This document shows positions 23,549-26,647 of a stretch of 26,647 bases of DNA, in pieces. The translations under genes and the position numbers were made by a program. The number at the start of each line of letters is the position of its first letter. The stretch's first letter is position 1. Source of the DNA: SG8-41 sp029864385 (GTDB lineage Bacteria > Pseudomonadota > Gammaproteobacteria > Burkholderiales > SG8-41); assembly GCA_029864385.1 (NCBI GenBank), contig JAOTTL010000029.1:1-26647 (forward strand), given 5' to 3'. The notes beneath the pieces were generated by a model. The model was given only the letters and a program-made list of their open reading frames with translations. It was not told the DNA's origin and made no database searches.

Positions 23549-23844
23549 GAACCGCGGAGACGCGGAGAAAATCAGGACCACAATTGAACCGCCAAGACGC
23601 CAAGACCGCCAACGAAACTCGATTCACGAAACACAAATCACGGAAGTTAGTGAACCGTCATGACGCCAAGTCCGCCGAGGAAAACAACAGCCTAGACACA
23701 ACTGACACGAAGGACACAAAGGTTCACAACTACGAGTTAGAACGCACGGCGAGCGCCGCGCCTCCTTTCCAATTAATTTCTAATAATCCTTCGTGACCTT
23801 GGTGTCCTTTGTGTCAAAGCTGTTTTGGCCGCTTGATGGTTTAG
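23549..23844. repeat. Composite repeat block with inverted halves, EamA-hydrolase spacer
   Basis: Left-half motifs are GAACCGCGGAGACGCGGAG (23550 on), AACCGCCAAGACGCCAAGAC (23587 on), AACCGTCATGACGCCAAGTC (23652 on) and GACACGAAGGACACAAAGG (23704 on). The right half carries inverted counterparts: CCTTCGTGACCTTGGTGTCC (23789 on) followed by TTTGTGTC, and GGCCGCTTGATGGTTTAG. The block fills a 380-base gap with no gene. A 70-codon frame here encodes only repeat-derived residues. Confidence 0.8.
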
Positions 23845-23849
23845 CAACG

Positions 23850-23878
23850 ATTTACCACTTACCGTTGACCGTTAACCC
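23850..23878. repeat. Heptad repeat before the alpha/beta hydrolase start
   Basis: ATTTACC, ACTTACC, GTTGACC, GTTAACC are phased at 7 bases and end three bases before the hydrolase ATG, so the gene has no ordinary ribosome site. The units resemble those at 13052-13086. Confidence 0.75.
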
Positions 23879-23881
23879 GAA

Positions 23882-24748
23882 ATGAAACCGAGCCAATCGC
23901 AGTATCACGACATTCGGGGCCTGCGGTATCACGTGCGAACCTGGGGTAAGCCCGGCGCGCCGAAGCTCATCCTCTTGCATGGCTGGATGGACGTGTCGGC
24001 CTCATTCCAGTTCCTGATAGACGCGTTTTCGCGCGAGTGGCACGTTATCGCGCCCGACTGGCGCGGCTTCGGGCTCACCGGGTGGGCGCGCGAAGGATAC
24101 TGGTTTCCAGACTACTACGCGGACCTCGAAGAACTGCTTCGGCTCTATGAGGCCGATGCGCCGCTGAATGTAGTCGGACACAGCATGGGAGGGCTCATCG
24201 CCTGCACTTTTGCAGGGCTGCGCCCCGAGCGCTTCGCGAGGCTCGTTTCGCTGGAAGGTTTCGGGCTCACGCGTACCCATCCCGAACAAGCGCCGATACG
24301 GTACAGGCATTGGCTGGATGGATTGCGCCAGCCGCCGCGTTTCCGGCCCTATGGCTCGTTTGAGGAGGTAGCAGCACGCATGCGTCGCGACAATCCGCGC
24401 CTGACCGAAGAGAAAGCCTCGTTCCTCGCCCGCCACTGGGCAAGAGAGAATGGCGACGGAACGGTAATGCTGCGCAGTGATCCCCGCCACAAGATCGTGA
24501 GCCCCTATCGCTTCAGGGTGGAAGAGACGATCGCCTGCTGGCGGCACATCACAGCGCCCGTGCTATGGGTGTTCGCAAGGGACTCGAAGCGAGGCGGCTA
24601 CCTGAAGGACACGCCCGAGCAGCTTGCCGAGCGCACAAGCGCGTTCCGGCACTTTCGCGAAGCGTGGCTCGAGGACTGCGGCCACATGATGCATCACGAC
24701 CAACCGGAACGGCTGGCCGCGATCATCCAGGATTTTTTGAAACCCTGA
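23882..24748 (+). CDS. Alpha/beta-hydrolase fold enzyme
   Basis: The 288-residue cytoplasmic protein has the oxyanion segment LILLHGWMDVSASFQFLIDA, DWRGFGLTGW, the nucleophile elbow VVGHSMGGLIACTFAGLRPE (Ser near residue 103), and a C-terminal LEDCGHMMHHDQPERLA with the catalytic His. Length and layout fit epoxide-hydrolase/esterase-like members without a signal peptide. The natural substrate cannot be inferred. The ATG at 23882 follows the usual N-terminus but is preceded by a heptad repeat instead of a ribosome site. A hairpin lies just after the stop, between it and a convergent small gene. Confidence 0.92.
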   Translation: MKPSQSQYHDIRGLRYHVRTWGKPGAPKLILLHGWMDVSASFQFLIDAFSREWHVIAPDWRGFGLTGWAREGYWFPDYYADLEELLRLYEADAPLNVVGHSMGGLIACTFAGLRPERFARLVSLEGFGLTRTHPEQAPIRYRHWLDGLRQPPRFRPYGSFEEVAARMRRDNPRLTEEKASFLARHWARENGDGTVMLRSDPRHKIVSPYRFRVEETIACWRHITAPVLWVFARDSKRGGYLKDTPEQLAERTSAFRHFREAWLEDCGHMMHHDQPERLAAIIQDFLKP

Positions 24749-24751
24749 AGC

Positions 24752-24769
24752 CCGGGCGGAAACGCCCGG
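24752..24769 (+). terminator. GNRA-loop hairpin after the alpha/beta hydrolase
   Basis: CCGGGCG and CGCCCGG pair around a GAAA tetraloop, three bases after the hydrolase stop, followed by CGCTTTG. The T run is weak. It lies between convergent genes and could serve both. Confidence 0.5.
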
Positions 24770-24776
24770 CGCTTTG

Positions 24777-24929
24777 TCAGTCTGCGCCGATGTTCGGGAA
24801 CATGAACCCGAACGTGATAATGCAAAGAAAAACCTTGCTGACGTGCATGACCTTCTCTTTGGCCGTCATCTTCGAGAAGGCTTTGGCCTTTACTGTATTG
24901 ACATCGCTATTGTCGGTTTTCGAGTCCAT
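24777..24929 (-). CDS. Small membrane protein, 50 residues
   Basis: An ATG at 24929 with a GGGAG ribosome site five bases upstream opens 50 codons encoding MDSKTDNSDVNTVKAKAFSK, then MTAKEKVMHVSKVFLCIITF and GFMFPNIGAD. The first half is charged and hydrophilic; the second has one membrane helix (about residues 31-46). The pattern 'AKEKV..VSKV.LC..TFGF.FPNI' resembles small uncharacterised membrane proteins I have seen in proteobacteria, but I cannot name a family. The start signal, coherent topology and its position facing the hydrolase across a hairpin support a real gene. No promoter was identified. The 240 bases upstream (24930-25170) show no other feature. Confidence 0.65.
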   Translation of the reverse strand: MDSKTDNSDVNTVKAKAFSKMTAKEKVMHVSKVFLCIITFGFMFPNIGAD

Positions 24930-25170
24930 GGGCGCTCCCTTGAGCAGGTAATAAAATCGTTTCCCCCGCCCACCTGCACTCGCCGGAGCGACGGCAAAAC
25001 GAATCGTTATAGTGCATGCGCAACCTTACGCGCGCCTTACGCTGTCCAAGGCCGCGACATGCAGCTGCCCACGCGCCGACAGGTCGAGTCAACTACATGA
25101 TTAGTATGGAATCACTAGAAGCTTCTGCTGACCCCCGGAACAGCGCCAGCGCCTCCGCGTCCGATGAGGG

Positions 25171-25336
25171 GTGATGGGTACTGGTGATGAAAACGGGCAA
25201 TGAAAACGGGTGATAGGAACTGGTGATGAGAAGGGGTGATGGCTATTGGTGATGGAAGACGAGTGTCCATCACCATCTTTCATCACCATTAATCATCACC
25301 ATCTTTCATCACTTCATTGGGTGACCACGGGTCACG
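25171..25336. repeat. 13-bp tandem/inverted repeat element, copy 3
   Basis: Seven direct units at an exact 13-base period start at 25171, 25184, 25197, 25210, 25223, 25236 and 25249 (six begin GTGAT; one is GCAATG). Four inverted units beginning CATCAC follow at 25268, 25281, 25294 and 25307. A tail GGGTGACCACGGGTCACG reaches 25336, seven bases before the dehydrogenase stop. Confidence 0.92.
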
Positions 25337-25342
25337 CCATTT

Positions 25343-26215
25343 TCAGCGGAGGCCGGCGTCCTGCGCGATGTACTCGCCGAGCGCCGCCCAGTCCCTGTCA
25401 CCAAATCCAGCGGCGATAGCGGCGAGATGTCGTTCGCGCATGAGATCGGCCGTGGGTAGCGGCACGCCCGTGGCGGCACCCGCCTCCAGAGCGAGCATCA
25501 CGTCCTTGAGCCCGAGCTTGAGCGCAAACGTGGGCTCAAAATCCTTTTCGACCATGCGTTGTCCGTAGCTCTTGTACACGGGCGCGTTGAACGACGTCGT
25601 GGTGATGATATTGAAGAACAGGGCCGGATCCACCCCGGATTTTCGCACCAGCGCAAACGCTTCTCCGAGGCTCTCGACCACCGTCGCGAGAAGAAAATTG
25701 CGAGCGATCTTCACGACGTTGGCGAGCCAGGGCTCCGCGCCGACAACGAACGATTGCTTGCCGAGGACGGCGAACAAAGGCTTGCAGCGCTCGAGCGCCG
25801 CGTCGGCGCCGGCCGCGACGATGTCCAGCTGGCCCGCTGCCGCGGCGTGCGGCCGCCCGAAAACCGGCGCCGATACGTAGCCGTTGCCCGCCTCTCGATG
25901 CAACCACGCGAGCTGCTTTCCCATCTCGAGGCTCACGCTCGCCATGTTGAGGTGGACGCAGGACGCGGGCATCCTGCGGATCAGGCCGGGCGCGATCCAC
26001 ACTGCTTCGATCGCAGCATCGTCGGCGAGCATGGTGACGACGACCTCCGCATCCAGCACGCGCGACGCATCCGCAGCCACTTCGGCCCCCTTCGCCTCGA
26101 GCACCTCGGCAGGGGCGCGGGTGCGGTTGTAGACGATCAACTCGTGGCCCGTCTCGATCAGCCTCTCGGCCATTGCCCGACCCATCTGACCGAGTCCCAA
26201 GAATCCGATTTTCAT
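25343..26215 (-). CDS. NAD(P)-dependent beta-hydroxyacid dehydrogenase (3-hydroxyisobutyrate dehydrogenase/GlyR type)
   Basis: The 290-residue product has an N-terminal Rossmann domain starting MKIGFLGLGQMGRAMAERLI (GXGXXG dinucleotide motif), the substrate loop YVSAPVFGRPHAAAAGQL, and the catalytic lysine region VVKIARNFLLATVVES near residue 170. A helical C-terminal domain follows (ALKLGLKDVMLALEAGAATG). Such enzymes reduce or oxidise short beta-hydroxyacids or semialdehydes (3-hydroxyisobutyrate, glyoxylate, succinic semialdehyde). The APVFGRP wording favours the GlyR/succinic-semialdehyde reductase side, without proof. The ATG at 26215 has AGGGAG upstream. It is divergent from a TctC receptor gene and followed by the third 13-bp repeat element. 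Confidence 0.92.
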   Translation of the reverse strand: MKIGFLGLGQMGRAMAERLIETGHELIVYNRTRAPAEVLEAKGAEVAADASRVLDAEVVVTMLADDAAIEAVWIAPGLIRRMPASCVHLNMASVSLEMGKQLAWLHREAGNGYVSAPVFGRPHAAAAGQLDIVAAGADAALERCKPLFAVLGKQSFVVGAEPWLANVVKIARNFLLATVVESLGEAFALVRKSGVDPALFFNIITTTSFNAPVYKSYGQRMVEKDFEPTFALKLGLKDVMLALEAGAATGVPLPTADLMRERHLAAIAAGFGDRDWAALGEYIAQDAGLR

Positions 26216-26366
26216 GTCCCTGTCGCTCCCTGTGCGTGGCCCGCGGTGAACGCCATGCTAACAAGGTCATCGAGATTGGCATAATCGCCAGACAGCCCCC
26301 CTGCGCGCCCATCGGGGTGTACACTGGCCCCAGCTCAAAAGATAAGTCCGGAGGAGGACCCGAACG

Positions 26367-26647
26367 ATGCGGACCCGACTCGTTGCCTGCTGTTGTCTGG
26401 CAGCTGTTGCCGCCGTGGCACAAGTTGCCCACGCACAAACCTACCCTTCGAAACCGGTACGCCTGGTGGCCCCCTACCCTGCCGGAGGAGTAAACGACAC
26501 GGTCGCGCGCCTCATCGCGCAGAGAATGTCGCGCGCGCTCGGCCAACAATGGATCGTCGAGAACCGGCCGGGACGCGGCGGCACGATCGGGACCGGCACC
26601 GTCGCCAAGTCGGCGGCCGACGGTTATATGCTGGTGCACGGCGGCAT
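26367..26647 (+). CDS. Tripartite tricarboxylate transporter receptor (TctC/Bug family), 5' part
   Basis: An ATG at 26367, preceded by a GGAGGAGGA ribosome site, opens a frame running off the window (about 93 codons). It starts with a signal peptide MRTRLVACCCLAAVAAVAQV ending near AHA, then QTYPSKPVRLVAPYPAGGVN and DTVARLIAQRMSRALGQQWI, and VENRPGRGGTIGTGTVAKSA. This is the hallmark N-terminus of Bug/TctC periplasmic solute receptors, which are abundant in betaproteobacteria and bind carboxylates or other small solutes. The ligand is unknown. It is divergent from the dehydrogenase. Confidence 0.95.
   Translation, partial: MRTRLVACCCLAAVAAVAQVAHAQTYPSKPVRLVAPYPAGGVNDTVARLIAQRMSRALGQQWIVENRPGRGGTIGTGTVAKSAADGYMLVHGG

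Noticed and set aside
23584..23796. 70-codon plus-strand open frame in the EamA-hydrolase spacer
   Set aside because: The translation (NRQDAKTAN, NRHDAKSAEE, DTTDTKDTK) is simply the composite repeat read in frame; no ribosome site.
25171..25319. Possible CRISPR array
   Set aside because: Units are only 13 bp with no 25-40 bp unique spacers, the second half is inverted, and no cas gene is present.

Overview
The window is about 26.6 kb of GC-rich chromosomal DNA, most likely from a betaproteobacterium (Burkholderiales/Nitrosomonadales-like). The basis is protein similarity recognised by eye, the neighbourhood metG / mrp(apbC) / dcd / ornithine decarboxylase, a TctC-type solute receptor, and a kinase operon with a TssQ-like lipoprotein. 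No rRNA, tRNA, CRISPR array, transposase, prophage or complete insertion sequence was seen. The genus cannot be named from this sequence.

Layout. 1-5195 (minus strand): partial MFS transporter, chorismate synthase aroC, an MFS-PlsC fusion and an M17 aminopeptidase. 5284-7246 (plus): remnant of a secreted hydrolase, thyA, folA and a Sel1-repeat remnant. 7273-10597 (minus): terminator, fold-III ornithine/lysine decarboxylase with a strong promoter and a probable 21-codon leader peptide, a deleted dcd, and mrp. 10788-15946 (plus): metG, then a three-gene signalling operon (class III nucleotide cyclase with PEGA domain, TPR lipoprotein, Hanks-type kinase). 16203-17043 (minus): a DsrE-family secreted protein and a truncated DsrE gene. 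17084-17386 (plus): acylphosphatase. 17529-22490 (minus): exported TPR protein, dnaE and an internally deleted enoyl-CoA hydratase. 22590-24748 (plus): EamA exporter and alpha/beta hydrolase. 24777-26215 (minus): a 50-residue membrane protein and a beta-hydroxyacid dehydrogenase. 26367 to the end (plus): start of a TctC receptor.

Two themes stand out. First, almost every intergenic space holds short tandem repeats of period 7 or 13, often as a direct array followed by its inverted complement. Three loci share one 13-bp unit with core GGTGATG. The same core as pure heptads lies inside the dnaE reading frame and upstream of the enoyl-CoA hydratase remnant. Several gene ends (TPR stop codon, EamA C-terminus) are made of repeat units. 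This looks like an active, genome-wide repeat family.

Second, five genes are shortened remnants: secreted hydrolase, Sel1 protein, dcd, a DsrE gene and enoyl-CoA hydratase. At least three have lost internal segments while keeping both flanks, which suggests ongoing decay by deletion. Housekeeping genes (aroC, thyA, folA, mrp, metG, dnaE) appear intact. thyA and folA form a thymidylate/folate pair, and the loss of dcd would remove one route to the dUMP that ThyA uses.
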